64,000 bases of DNA from Arabidopsis thaliana (taxonomy: Eukaryota; Streptophyta; Magnoliopsida; Brassicales; Brassicaceae), in NCBI RefSeq assembly GCF_000001735.4, contig NC_003071.7, forward strand, positions 4,891,151 to 4,955,150, in the 5' to 3' direction. The notes beneath the pieces were generated by a model. It searched no databases and had not been told where the DNA came from. It saw nothing but the letters and a program-made list of their open reading frames with translations. The stretch's first letter is position 1; each line of letters begins with the position of its first letter. Positions 37,383-49,201 of this stretch are shown here, one piece after another. Position numbers and translations under genes: made by a program.

Positions 37383-38453
37383 GATAGTGAGCCAAATGAA
37401 GAGATTGAAGAGAAGAAGAAGAAGAAGACGAAGCAGATCGAAGAGGTTGAAGGTGAGAGATCGAAGAAGATCGATCGATCTTAGCAGAAGAAGAAGAAGA
37501 TCGATCTAGAAGGAGAAAGGATCGATCTTAGAAAGAGTTCTGGGGATTAGGGTTTTCGAGACGAAGAAGAAGAAGAAGAGGAGGTTGGATCGAATAGGTT
37601 TAAGGTGAGAGATCGAAGAAGATCGATCGATCTTAGCAGAAGATCGATCGATCTTAGCAGAAGAAGAAGAAGATCGATCTAGAAGGAGAAAGGATTGATC
37701 TTAGAAAGAGAATTGGGGATTAGGGTTTTCGAGACGAAGAAGAAGAAGAAGAAGAAGAAATGGCTAAGTGTTTGGCTCAAAGAGAAATGACTCGATTTAG
37801 GGTTTTCAACACAATAGAAGTCGCATAATAGTCGCATAATTATCGCATATTCATTTGGATTTGGGCCTCGAAATTTTGAAGCCCAACTAATCAAAAAAGT
37901 ATCGTTGAATAGTCGTAATTTTGTCGCCAATTATACTGGGTTTGGGTTTCAAAATTTCAAAGCCCAACAAATCAAAACTTGTCGGAACATAGTCGCATCT
38001 TTGTCATAAAATATTACTGGGTTTGGGCTTCAACATTTAGAAGCCCAAAATACCAAACATCTGTCGGCCAATAGTCGCAATATTGTCGTCGATAATAATG
38101 GGTTTGGGCCCCGAAATTAAGAAGCCCACAAAACAAACTTGTCTCGGTATTTAGTCGCAATATAGACGCCTATACCAATGGGTTTGGGCCTCGAAATATT
38201 AAAGCCCAACATATCAAACAGGTGTCGCATAATAGTCGTCGTTTTGTCGGCGGTTTTAATGGGTTTGGATTTCAACGTTTAGAAGCCCAATAAAACTTAT
38301 CTTCGTCGCTCATTAGTCGCATAATAGTCACTTTTAAATTGATATAATTATAAATGTGAAGAAATATTTATATATCATAAAAAAGTTCAATGATATTATG
38401 AAACAAAATTCATTCTAATATTTATTCAAATAATTATACATATATTAACACAG
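37383..38453. promoter_or_regulatory. E2 intergene region: GA-rich leader and six 81-bp repeats
   Basis: GAAGAAGAA/GATCGATCTTAG-rich leader to about 37760, then six units of the 81-bp GGGTTTGGG...AAGCCCAA repeat at about 37856, 37938, 38019, 38100, 38180 and 38261, each with TAGTCG motifs. E1 has four. Confidence 0.75.
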
Positions 38454-41400
38454 TTATACATCTTCATCTTCTACTTCATCTTCGTCCGAGGACGATAAAT
38501 TACATCGGAATTCGTCTTCTGGTTCAGCATCCCCTACATCGTAATCAAGGATTATTGGGTTTAAGTTGGCTACCGGAGTTTCAAGAACAAGATCTTCAAT
38601 TGTAGTGAGCAAAACATCATCATCATTTTGCAAAAGAGTTGGATCATTGTTTTCATATTCTCCAGAAATGTTTCCCCTCGGATTGACTTTTAAAACATTG
38701 AGCCTAATGTTCTTTGGTTTCTTCGTATATGGATACGGAATATAACAAACTTGATCTGCTTGAGATCCTGTATACATTATCAAAGATAGATTATTAATAA
38801 TTAAAAAAGAAACGTATTTTGGACTTAAGAATAATTACGTACCAAGAATAAATGGCTCGTATTTATTGTATTTCCTCGTAGATAGAATGTCTACAACGCC
38901 ACTATGGCTTCGTCGAGTAACTCTCCCGATCTTTGGGTCATACCACTTACACTTAAAAAGTGTGATCCTCAAATTGACGATACCCTCATACACGAGTTCT
39001 ATAATATCAGTTAAGGTACCGTAGAAATCCGCTTCATCAGATGAATCAGCGTAATTTTCACCTTTAACACAGACCCCATAGTTACATGTCTTTCGTCCAG
39101 CGCTGTGATTTTGCGTATGAAACAAATATCCTCTTGTGAAATACATTGGCCAAGTTTTAACCTTGTTCAAAGGTCCTTGCACTATCTCTTATACCCAAGT
39201 TGGACATGGAGAAGTAGTGTTCCAGTATGTTACCTACATAATAGATAAACAATATCAATTAGTATATATTAAATGATCACCTTTCGAATGAACCAAAATT
39301 GATGTAGACTTACATATTCTTTAGGCCATAGATGATATTCTTCCGCTCTTCTCGCGTAGTGTTCTTTTTCGGGCAAGCATGGATATTTGGCAGAAAGATA
39401 ACCTTCGAACATACTACATTTACAAACGAGGAAAAATTTATCAAAGTGATCTTAGTGAAAATTTACAAACAACGAGTGATTAAAAATACCTCTCAAATGG
39501 TTTAAAATAGTCACAATTTCTTAAAACATATGCATGTGCGCTTTGGTAGTCTTTCTCTGAAACCCAATCTACATGCATTTCACCACTTGGACGGCCGACG
39601 TGCATAAATATATTAGGTACTCCAGGGACATGATATACAGGAACTTCACCTTCATTGAATCTTGTTAACCTGATCCATGTAAGTGAATTAATATCGAAGA
39701 ATATCTAATCGTTAAATAATTAAATATATTTACCTTGATTTTGTTTGAATATGATCGGCAAAGTAGTGCTCTGAAAAATAAGCAATCTCGTCATTGATAT
39801 ATTACTCAACAATTGAACCTGCAGCATATCTTTTGTTCTTTGCTTTTCCTTTCAACTTTTTGAAAAACCTCTCGAATGGGTACATCCACCTATATTGGAC
39901 TGGGCCACCCAATTCAGCTTCGTATGGGAGATGGATAGGTAAGTGTTCCATAACATCAAAAAATGATGGTGGAAAGATCTTTTCCAAGTTAGAGATGATT
40001 AAAACTATGTTCTGTTTGAGAATTTGAACGCGACTTGTCTGTAAAGTTCTCGAACATAGATCTCGGAAAAATGCTCCAATTCCTAAAATATATGTGCAAG
40101 TTAAATGATTAGATTAAAAAAATATTGGAATAAAATATAGTAAGTATATATTGTACCTGATAGTGCAAGGTGGACATTCCGGTCAAGCAGTTCAGCAAAG
40201 ATAAATGGAAGTAGTCGCTCCATAAATACATGACAATCATGACTTTTCATGCCTAAAAACTTTCCATTATCCAGATCTACACAACTAGCCAAATCTGAAG
40301 AATAACCATCTGGAAATCTAATATCATATTTCACACATTGTAATAAACTCTGTTTGGCTTCTTCTGTCAATGTATACGCTGGAAATGGAGCTTTGCCACT
40401 ACTATCAATATGTAAGCCTGGGCGTGAACAAAATTTCTCAATATCCAATCTTGACATGATATTATCTTTTGATTTACCCTTAACTCTCATGAGAGTGTTC
40501 ATGATGTTGTCAAGAAAATTCTTCTCTGTATGCATCACATCAATATTATGTCGAAGATTGAGGTCTTTCCAGTAAGACAACTCCCACAAGACGCTTTCCT
40601 TGTGCCAATTATGTTCCTTCCCATAGCCTCGCATCTTCTTTTCATGACCGTTCCCACCAACATCCTTCGTTTTTGGTGGATTTACACTAGCCAACCTCTC
40701 GTAATAAACTTGCTCCCCTGTCAAAGACTCAGGTGGATATTCGCTAGAAGCATCTTTTCCTTTCAGAAAGTCTTTTCTGTTCCTACGGGATGGATGACCA
40801 TGAGGAAGAAATCTACGGTGACAATCAAACCAGCATGTCTTCCGTCCATTGGGTAGATAAAAAGACTTTGTACTTTCCATGCAAACAGGACAAGACAATT
40901 TACCATGAGTAGTCCATGCTGATAACATGCTATACGCTGGAAAGTCGCTAATTGTCCACAATAGTACTGCTTTTAGATTAAAATTCTGACTCAATGAAAC
41001 ATCATACGCATCGACTCCAGTAGACCACAACTCTTTTAACTCCTCAATAAGAGGTTGGAGGAAGACATCAAGACTAGCTCGAGGATGATTTGGACCAGAA
41101 TTCAGAATGGTAAGAAATAAGTACTCTGTATTCATGCACATACCAGAGGGTAAATTATAAGGAGTTAGGATCACAGGCCACAACGAATGATTACGAGACA
41201 TGCCAAATGGATTGAACCCATCAGTACACAACCCGAGATAAACGTTACGGGGTTCTTCGGTAAACTGGGGATGTAACCCTTGGAAATATCTCCACTCTGC
41301 TGCATCTGAAGGATGATTCATTTCTCCCTCCTTTAATTGGTGCTCAGCATGCCATCGCATTGCCGCAGCTGTCTTATGGCTCTGATACATTCTCTTCAAC

Positions 41401-42256
41401 CGGTCCCCAACAGGTAGATACCACATACGACTATATGGTACTTTGGTTCTTCGACGGTCGTCCTTAGGCTTCCATCTTTTCGCGCCACAAAATCGACATT
41501 GATCTTCTTTTTCGTCTTCTTTCCAAAATAGCATGCGATTGTTCTGACAAACATCAATCGTATGATATGGAAGTCCTAAATTACGCATTAAATTTTCGGT
41601 CTGGTAATGTGAAGTGGTTGCCTGGTTTCCTTCTGATAAAAAATCTGTAAACATTTCGCAAACGGAGTCCACCAACTTTTCACTCATATTATACTCCGCC
41701 TTGTTGTGCATGAGTCGAGATGCTAAGGATAATTGCGACTGTCCTTCACCACAACCATCGTACAAAGGATTATTTGCACCTTCTAACAAGTCGTAGAACT
41801 TATTTGAATGGTTACGGACCGGTTCTTCCACATTCTGATAACTATCATCATGACGATAGTTATCATCATACCCCACGTTAAATTAAATGCATCGTTCACC
41901 ATATCCACATATGGATCTTCTACAATATTACCCACTTCTTCATGATTCTCACTAAAATACGTCCTATTCGTGTAACTCGTTCCTATATCCTTATTCATTT
42001 CTTCTCCATGACTAAACAAATGACTACTAACTCTTCTACCCGAGATGATGTGTTTTTCATTCTTGCATACACTACAAGGACAATGAAATTTACTTCGACT
42101 ACTTTGTACTATTCGCTGACTATTAGCGAATGTCATGAATTACTCAACTCCTGCGACGTATTCGGCTGACAAATTCCCCGTCACTTCATCAAATCTCTTG
42201 TACATCCAATCTCGATAGAAACCGCCAGTACTGCCATAATTGTAGTTTCCCGCCAT
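38454..42256 (-). pseudogene. E2 TNP2-type transposase gene, broken
   Basis: Same six-exon structure as E1, start MAGNYN at 42256 and TAA at 38454-38456. The codon that is TGA in E1 is Arg here. Damage: a 36-bp in-frame deletion at about 42010 between two CCATG repeats, a one-base deletion near 41880 (CGTTAAATTAAAT versus CGTTAAAATTAAAT) that shifts exon 1, and TAA at 39802-39804 in exon 2 (TCA in E1). An N-truncated open stretch 40101-41876 retains the TNP2 core. Confidence 0.83.
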
Positions 42257-42356
42257 TATACAATAAAGTAACTAATATTTTTTTTTTCTCTTTGATGTTG
42301 TTGTTGTTTTGATTTGTTGGTGAAAGAAGAGTTGCGTGAACGTTTATTATATAGGC

Positions 42357-42782
42357 CAATTTTTGTAACTAATTTACGACTACAACTAAATAATTAGGTG
42401 TACCTACTTACCAATGCAAACACGTTTTCCATCTACCTTATACGACTACGGTGCAACGTTTCTACGACTACAGGCCGACTAAGACGTCTAGGCGTCCTGT
42501 AATCGCCAAATTAGCGACTAAATAAAATAGACGGTAGAATAGTCGTTAATTAGCGACTAAGCAACGACAACATTATCCCTTCAATAATATAATCGTCAAA
42601 TAGTCGTTACTTGCCGACTCTTTGCCGATTGCATAAGATAGTCGTAAAACAACGACTATGTAACTACAATTTTTCGTGTTGTCGCATGCGAGTCGTAAAT
42701 CCGTCGCCAAAAAGTCATATAATGTTACGACTACGTTTGTTGTCGCTGATTGTAGTCGTCGTTTACCTGTTTTCTTGTAGTG
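42357..42782. repeat. E2 right subterminal motif cluster and terminal repeat
   Basis: Repeated GTCGT/ACGAC motifs ending GTTTACCTGTTTTCTTGTAG plus TG at 42782. This is the segment that tells what E1 lost. Confidence 0.8.
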
Positions 42783-43489
42783 TTACTAGTCTTTTCGTAT
42801 GTTATGAGTCATTTCAGGTACACTTACACATTTGGGAGCTATGGAGCATAATAAGGAATTTTGGAAGCTTTTGGAAGCTTTTCAGCAATGAAGATTATCA
42901 AAGACGTTTTTCACTCGATGGTGTCGATCGACACGACACCTATGTCGATCGACACCCTTATTTCGGCTGAGGGAATTTCTGTTTTCTGCCAAGTCTTTGA
43001 GAAGCCCTAGAGTTTTCCTGATTTGCAATGTAGTCCTTGCACGTTTTAGTCACGAATATACCTAATTATTTGTTCATTGTTAGACCTAAGTTTTGTTTTA
43101 GAGATTGATATACATTTGAGAGAAGAATCCAATCCCTACAGAGAGGATTTTGAACTCCTTTTACTCTATTTATAATTCATCAATGCAAACTATTCAAATT
43201 ATGATTTGTGTTTCTGTTGTCATGTCTGAGTTATCACTTTGTTGGGTTTAGTGAGTCTCTATAGGGATTTAGATGGATTAGTAGATCGAAAACCCCTTAG
43301 GATTAATCTTAGAGTTCTTCATCTTGATTATTCTTATTGCTAGTTTTAGATTGATCACCCAAACCCAAACCTAGACTTTCTTTCAAGCCCTATATCACTT
43401 GTGAGTGTTTGTGAGGTCTTATTCCGATTAAGCTTGGTAGAAAGTGTTAGGTTCGTAACGACAGAGATAGTGTCTCATGTAGTTCTAGT

Positions 43490-44372
43490 TCGCATTTTTC
43501 GGACTAGATAGGACTAGCTGGGTGCTTATACTTTGGGTTGGGATGTGTTTTAAAGAAAAAAAAAAGGGGGTTGATTCATTGATAAGAAAAAGTAAAAGAC
43601 TCTAAGTGAAGTAAGCTAAAGAAGCAGAAAAAGTCTAGTAAAGGTTTTGGGATTTGTAAAAAAAAGAAAGAGTTCCTGTTAGCTATTGAAGATGGGCAAA
43701 AGCCCTTGGTTTTAAAATGTTAAAAACAGGAACCTTAGTTGTTAAAGAAATCCAAATCCGCTAGATGTATCAAAGTGTTGAGAAAGCTTCTCCTAGAGTT
43801 AAGAGAAAAGAAAAGAATGATTAGAAAAAGGGCTTAAAAGATTCATGAATGCAAAGGGTAGAGTTTAGTTCTTGTATTGGGATTGGAGATGGGATTACCA
43901 TTAGAGCTTCATTTGATATACTCTGGGTAGATGGGATCTTATCTCTGTATGCATAGATTGGGACTTACCTTTAGCATTCTACTAAAGCTTAATCATTTTT
44001 TTTTAGAGATCCCCTGTTACTTAAGCCTATTCTGTAAGGGACCATCTTTGTCTCTTGACCTTTTACCTTAGCCAAATGAGTTCTTTGATGATGCATTGCT
44101 TGATTCACGTTCCAGAACTAATCAATGTTAAAGGAATTGGTAGATTTGAAAACTTGGGTAGGTCGAGCGTATGAGTCGGATTGATTGATTGATGAGGCAT
44201 GGCTAACGTTTTTAAGTAGAATTCGATCTTGCAGCTTAGAACTTTCAACTTGGACATTGATTTCATCTCGTCTATCTGGTGCTTTCGCTCTGAGTCACTG
44301 CTTTCAAACCTCACCTCCAGCTTGTTCTTGATTGTTTGCTTGAGGGCAAGCAAAGACTAAGTTTGGGGGAGT
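43490..44372 (+). mobile_element. Athila 'Y' 3' internal tail with polypurine tract
   Basis: Non-coding A-rich sequence typical of the long 3' untranslated region of Athila elements (AAAGAAAAAAAAAAGGGG at about 43553; GGCAAAAGCCCTTGG near 43695). It closes with GGGCAAGCAAAGACTAAG and the polypurine tract GTTTGGGGGAG (44361-44371), directly before the LTR at 44373. The left border with LTR X is not sharp and is estimated. Confidence 0.65.
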
Positions 44373-46117
44373 TGATAAGTGTGTATTTTGCATGTTTTGA
44401 GCATCCATTTGTCATCACTTTAGCATCATATCATCACTGTTTTATACCATTTCACATCATTTGTCATCACTTTGCATGTTTAGGATAGTTTTGCATGCAT
44501 GTTGCATATTTGCGTTGATTTCAGGTGATTTGGAGCTGTTGACGAGCTATCTGGAAGAAGCGGACCTGATCATGACAAACCACTCGACCCAGAGGTCGAG
44601 TAGGAGCTTCAAGATCTCAAGAGACCACTCGACCACCAGGCGAGTAAAGGACATCACCACTGCACTTCACCACTCGACCTCAGGGTCGAGTGCCCTCATC
44701 TCCATCACCAGACCATCACTCGATCACTTCACTCGACCATGAGGTCGAGTGTCTTCACCTCCATCATCAGACCACCACTCGACCTCGTCACTCAACCTGG
44801 AAGTCGAGTATCTTCTTACACCACTCGACTGCATACTCGATGACAAGCTTCAGAGCCTTCTTCATTCTGCACTCAACCAGACACTCGAGCACAAGGAAGA
44901 AAAGAGGACTCCAGCTATTCACTCGACCACATGGGTCGAGTACAGTTCTTAACCCGTCCCAATACTTCGTCGTTTTGAGTATTAGGGTTTCGGGATATTT
45001 GGCTATAAGTAGCATGTACTTCTCATTTTCGCAGACAAGAAGTTTTTATCTAGTTTTATTTCCGCAGACCTTGTGTTCTAGACCTTTTGTAATCCGGATT
45101 TCTCTTTATCTATTCAGTATTCAGCTTTTGTTCTAGATTTCGTTTACTGTTGTTCATTCTGTTATCATCCTGCTGTTACACTGTTGTTATCATGTTTTCA
45201 ACTTGTTCAACGTTTATGCTTTCTGTTATGATGTCTGAGTAGTGAATAGGTTTCTGAGGATGGGTTAGAGTAGTGTAGAATTCTCAGTATGCTAGGTGAT
45301 TGAGTATTGGTTGATAGATCCCTTCTGGATTAGTTGTTCTTAATGCCTATTGCTTTCTGATCAACTGGAATTTGAGCCCAGACATTTCCGCGCCCAAAAG
45401 GTGTTCGATGAAATGTCTGAACCACTAATTCCAGAGATTCGTGACCCTGTACCAAGGTATTGGTTGTAGGGAGCGTTTTGGCTTTAACTTGTTGATTCGT
45501 AATGCCTGTTAGGTTAGCTCTCGTCAATGGTGATTGAGTCTGGGACTAGGTTAGCTTGAGAGTCTCTGTTGCGGTGGCACTTAGATTTGGTTGATGAACT
45601 TGTTGTCTAGGGTTAATTTATTGAGCATGTCAATCACCTGTAAACTGAGGAAACGAAACTACTCAATTACCCCATCCTTAGGAATTCTTTATCTGATTGA
45701 TTTTATTGTTTACTCTACTGCTGTGTACTGCTATCCTGTCATCTGTTGCTTAGTTTCTGCAATTCTTTACTGTTACTCGACCTCATACTCGACCACCCAG
45801 TTGTCTGGCAACAGACTGTGCAGTCGAGTATCCCTATTACATTATCTGTCTGTTACTCGACCTGTCACTCGACCACACCTAGTGCTCTGCAAAGAGCTGT
45901 GTTGGTCGAGTGTTTATTTATTTCTGCTTGATTTTCTGTTTTCTGCATGTTCACTTAGGACTGTTAGAACGCACCAAAACCTGTTATTGCTTGGCTTGAC
46001 TTAGTGACTTCTGATCACATCTTGATTGTTAGTATCACACCCATTTGGATTGACAATCTAAAATACTACAACGATATGATTGGTGTTTTAGGATAATTGA
46101 CTAAAAACCTTTTATCA
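44373..46117 (+). mobile_element. Athila 'Y' 3' LTR
   Basis: 1,745 bp from TGATAAGTGT to CTTTTATCA, preceded by a polypurine tract. Contains a zone (44575-44945) full of ACTCGACC...GGTCGAGT pairs, a TATA-like TATAAGTA at about 45004, and a tail closely related to the LTR of Athila Z. Part (45775-45912) repeats a unit of about 77 bp with ACTCGACC and GTCGAGT. No coding capacity. The matching 5' LTR and body are absent. Confidence 0.75.
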
Positions 46118-46382
46118 ATAACAATCCTAATATTAGCTAGATCTACAATTCATCTATCTCCAGAGACAATTCCTTAGACCCGACGCTTTAATCACTTGAA
46201 TCTACACATCGTTTACTTGCTTATTTGTCTTTTACATTCATTTACTTTATCTAGCTTATTTAAAAACATCATAAGTCTATTGTGTGAACATAGAGAGCTC
46301 AGTGGAATTCGACCCTTAAGTGCTAACGACGATCTTTTATTTGAGGGAGTAAGCTTAAGGCAATTTGAGCTATATCAACTGC

Positions 46383-47340
46383 CTATTTGTATCTATACTC
46401 GCACAGAGATGTAAAGTTGGCTATATCTCAACCAATGTAATAGATGTATCTTCTCTTAAAGTTATTTCAAAGAGACTTTGATTCATTTTTTCATAAGAGT
46501 GACCTTTCAATATCTTCTACATGTTGTCTCGCTACTATTTGCTTTGGACCTTTTGGCGAATAGTCTTCCCTGTGCATGTAAGGGATTTTATTTTTTTGTT
46601 CGATTGAAGATTCACTTACAATCATCTAACTATCCTTTGGTGTATCAAAAACAGGCAGTGACTTTTTCGGACTTGTTTCTAGTTGTTTGTCTTCAATGTG
46701 TAATGTATATATTGATAAAACCTGTAGAATATATTTGTTGTTGTTCAACACTTGCATTACACATATATAGAGGAAAGACAAACAATAGTGTTACCTTTGA
46801 CATTGAAGTCAGGATATCTTTACGGTTAAATTATGTATAACACATGCTCAATGAGTCTGATAAATTCGTTGTAGGTGGCTACTATTGCATGGTTTGATGC
46901 TTCTCTGAATTTACGGATAGAACTCATTCCACATCTCTTCACTTCCTTATTCCTTTTGATAGTTTCACAAATACATGTGGTATTGCAGGCTCTCTTGAAT
47001 ATTAAAGTTCTCAATGAAGATCTGAAGAACAATACACAACGATTTCAACAAGTTCCTTCTACACTGCAACATTTTCTTAATGCTTTTGTGTCAGAGAGCA
47101 TAAAAACTGAGGAGTCTAGAGTTGCATCTTGAGCGACTTACTTACTTTCCTAGAAGAAGTTATTTCCAAGGTTCGTCATTTGTGTGGAGATGATATGCAT
47201 CTAAGCATTGTATTATAATCTTTTTTGTCAATAAGCTTAATTGTTATTCTTAAAGTTTTTAGATTTTTTACTCTTTGTAGTCGAGTGATGCTGCTAAGGT
47301 AGTTGTAGCCATCCTTGAGTTTTGGTGTTGCTGGAAAAAT
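46383..47340. other. spacer with no recognised feature
   Basis: AT-rich sequence that would be continuous with 32338-33966 before LTR X inserted. An 85-codon frame at 46875-47132 (MATIAWFDASLNLRIELIPH) was seen but has no recognised family and no support. Confidence 0.4.
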
Positions 47341-47368
47341 CCAAAAGTAGAAAGCTTGGTGACTCGCC

Positions 47369-47485
47369 TCGTAATCTCTTCAGGCCCGAAACCACATCAT
47401 GTAATATAAGTTTTGTCCCAAGCGTCACTCGAACCGGCGACCTCTAAACTTTGCCTAAGATCTTTACCAATTGAGCTAACGACAT
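47369..47485 (-). mobile_element. tRNA-derived SINE-like unit
   Basis: On the minus strand GTCGTTAGCTCAATTGG contains a pol III A box (TAGCTCAATTGG, complement of 47467-47478), followed at normal spacing by a B box (GGTTCGAGTGA, complement of 47425-47435). Flanking direct repeats GGCGAGTCAACCAA (47486-47499) and GGCGAGTCACCAA (47356-47368) look like a target duplication. No A-rich tail and only 117 bp, so it is short or truncated. It does not fold as a proper tRNA acceptor stem. Confidence 0.5.
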
Positions 47486-47499
47486 TTGGTTGACTCGCC

Positions 47500-47890
47500 T
47501 TTTTACGTTGGCGGAGAATGAAAGAATGAGTTGTAGAAAATGCAGATGTATTACAAATTATCCAGAGAAAAGTTCTTATGCCATTGTTATGCCTGCAGAT
47601 TAAATAAGACAACTTAAGGTATGTAGCATTGATTTCTCTCTTTATTGTTCCTTCTGAAACTGGTACCTCCTCTTATAAAGTTGTCTTGTGCTTAAATATA
47701 TACGGTGTGCTTTGTGCTTAAAGTTGTGTTATGATTTCTTTGGGATCAGTATGATCCAAGTATTTCTCAGCAAAGACGATATTTCACAATTCATTATCAT
47801 TGGAGCCTTAGAGAGGAAATAAAGAGGGAGAGGAATAACTATCGAAAGAAAATGATGATAATCAGTGTGAGCTAAACAGCTTATAACTAC
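47500..47890. other. spacer, nothing recognised
   Basis: No supported ORF, RNA or transposon end seen between the SINE-like unit and the MITE. Confidence 0.5.
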
Positions 47891-47892
47891 TA

Positions 47893-48481
47893 CAGTAAAA
47901 ACTCTATAAATTAATACTCGATAAATTAATAAACACGATAAATTAATAAATTTTCCCGGTCCCAAGTCGAGGCAATGTAAAAATTAACCAAAATCGATAA
48001 AATAATAAGATAATAATTTTTTTGAAATCCCTATGTAAATTTATAGTCCCAATAATATTATAAATTAATAATTATAGATCTTAAGTACATATTTTAATAC
48101 TAATTTTTATATAAAATTTTGTTCACTCTACAATTACAACTCTTTTTAAAATACAACTATTATGATCTCTGTTTTACTCATGTAACTATTTGCGTATTTG
48201 ATTTGTCATAGTTGATTTTGTAAAATCTTTTATTTGAGAAAGCATTGCTAAGATTTGTGTAAAGAGAAATTGGATTAAGCTTCATGTTTACGTTTACGTT
48301 CACGTTAATGTCATAGATATACAGAATATAGCATATAGAAAATTAATTTAAGAAACATTTTAAAAAGAATATAGCATTGTATTTTACGTAAATATTTATT
48401 AATTTATACGATAAATTAATATCACTATAAATTAATAAAATTTCATGGTCCCAACATTATTAGTTTATAAAGTTTCTACTG
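47893..48481. mobile_element. pogo/Emigrant-like MITE
   Basis: 589 bp with terminal inverted repeats CAGTAAAAACTCTATAAATT and CAGTAGAAACTTTATAAACT, flanked by TA on both sides (47891-47892, 48482-48483). Interior is AT-rich with repeated GATAAATTAATA and no ORF. The ends match the Emigrant/Lemi1 pogo-like class as I recall it. Confidence 0.8.
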
Positions 48482-49201
48482 TATATAAGCAGCTTAACAT
48501 CAATGTAAATCCCAAATCCTCTGAACCTACTACTGTCTCTTTCCTTAAAGCGCAAAATCGAAGCTTCTTTGTCACCAGGGTCTTCCACCATCTACCTTTT
48601 CCCAGTTGTTTTTTGTTTAGTGTTTTGAATTTCCAATAGTTAGTTGGTGTCTCATATGCAAAATAAAGTATAGATTCTGATATGATCTTCTTTTTTTTTG
48701 ACAAAAAGGTTACTCTTTGAAACATTTCATAACCCAATATAAGTCTAATTACGTGTAGAAAACTCTTTTTGAAGAAATATTTGGAATTGTTGGTATTCAT
48801 AATGTCATCTGTAACCGTATCATTGCGATTTTAATCCTCTCTTAAGCGTTTATTTGTTGATTTGTAATTTTAAGATGTTATATTCGTATAAGTGCCTTTA
48901 TGCCTACTATTGTCAATTTGTCATGTGTACCACTACCACCCCTCTCCCATACTATAGGGCCTATCTGTTTTGAAAATAATGATGTTAGCCAATTAAGACT
49001 CATATGCGCAGCTGTATCCTCCAAAAAGTTGAAAAGAAACAGAGATAAGTCGAGCAAGTCCCAACCTTGATAAACTTGACACAATGAAGGAGAAATGACT
49101 CTTGGTCCAAGAAAAACGTTGTTTATGGTTGAAATATCTACTGCGAATTATTGGCTACAATTCTCATGAGTTATTTAGACGAGGAGAGTTAATCAAAATC
49201 A
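48482..49201. other. spacer, nothing recognised
   Basis: AT-rich; small frames on both strands have no family resemblance. May include decayed upstream parts of the kinase fragment that follows. Confidence 0.4.

Larger units (their letters stand above)
34032..42782 (-). mobile_element. CACTA element 'E2', both ends present
   Basis: 8,751 bp with perfect 18-bp terminal inverted repeats CACTACAAGAAAACAGGT and a TTA target duplication (34029-34031 and 42783-42785). Same family and gene order as E1. Both genes are damaged, so it would need proteins from another copy. Intact ends and subterminal clusters (34032-34640 and 42360-42782) mean it could still be a substrate. Inserted into solo LTR X. 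Confidence 0.94.
33972..46377. mobile_element. solo Athila-type LTR 'X', split by E2 and by Athila Y
   Basis: Begins TGATATGTCC at 33972 and ends GAGCTATATCA at 46377, so TGATAT pairs with ATATCA as inverted ends. The 5 bases before (33967-33971) and after (46378-46382) are both ACTGC, a perfect target duplication. X sequence is present at 33972-34031, from 42786 to roughly 43480 (with GTCGATCGACAC near 42924 and 42946), and 46118-46377 (with GTGGAATTCGACCC, a phrase typical of Athila LTR ends). E2 and the Y remnant fill the gaps. The strand was not determined with certainty. Confidence 0.65.

Noticed and set aside
44373-46377. One single Athila 3' LTR from 44373 to 46377
   Set aside because: An internal TATCA end at 46117 matches the LTR Z end, and the TGATAT...ATATCA pair with ACTGC flanks assigns 46118-46377 to a different LTR.
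46875-47132. 85-codon frame as a gene
   Set aside because: No recognised family, no flanking gene signals, and the region is decayed spacer.
47400-47490. tRNA gene on the minus strand
   Set aside because: A and B boxes are present, but the 5' and 3' arms do not form a good acceptor stem and flanking direct repeats point to a SINE-like insertion.
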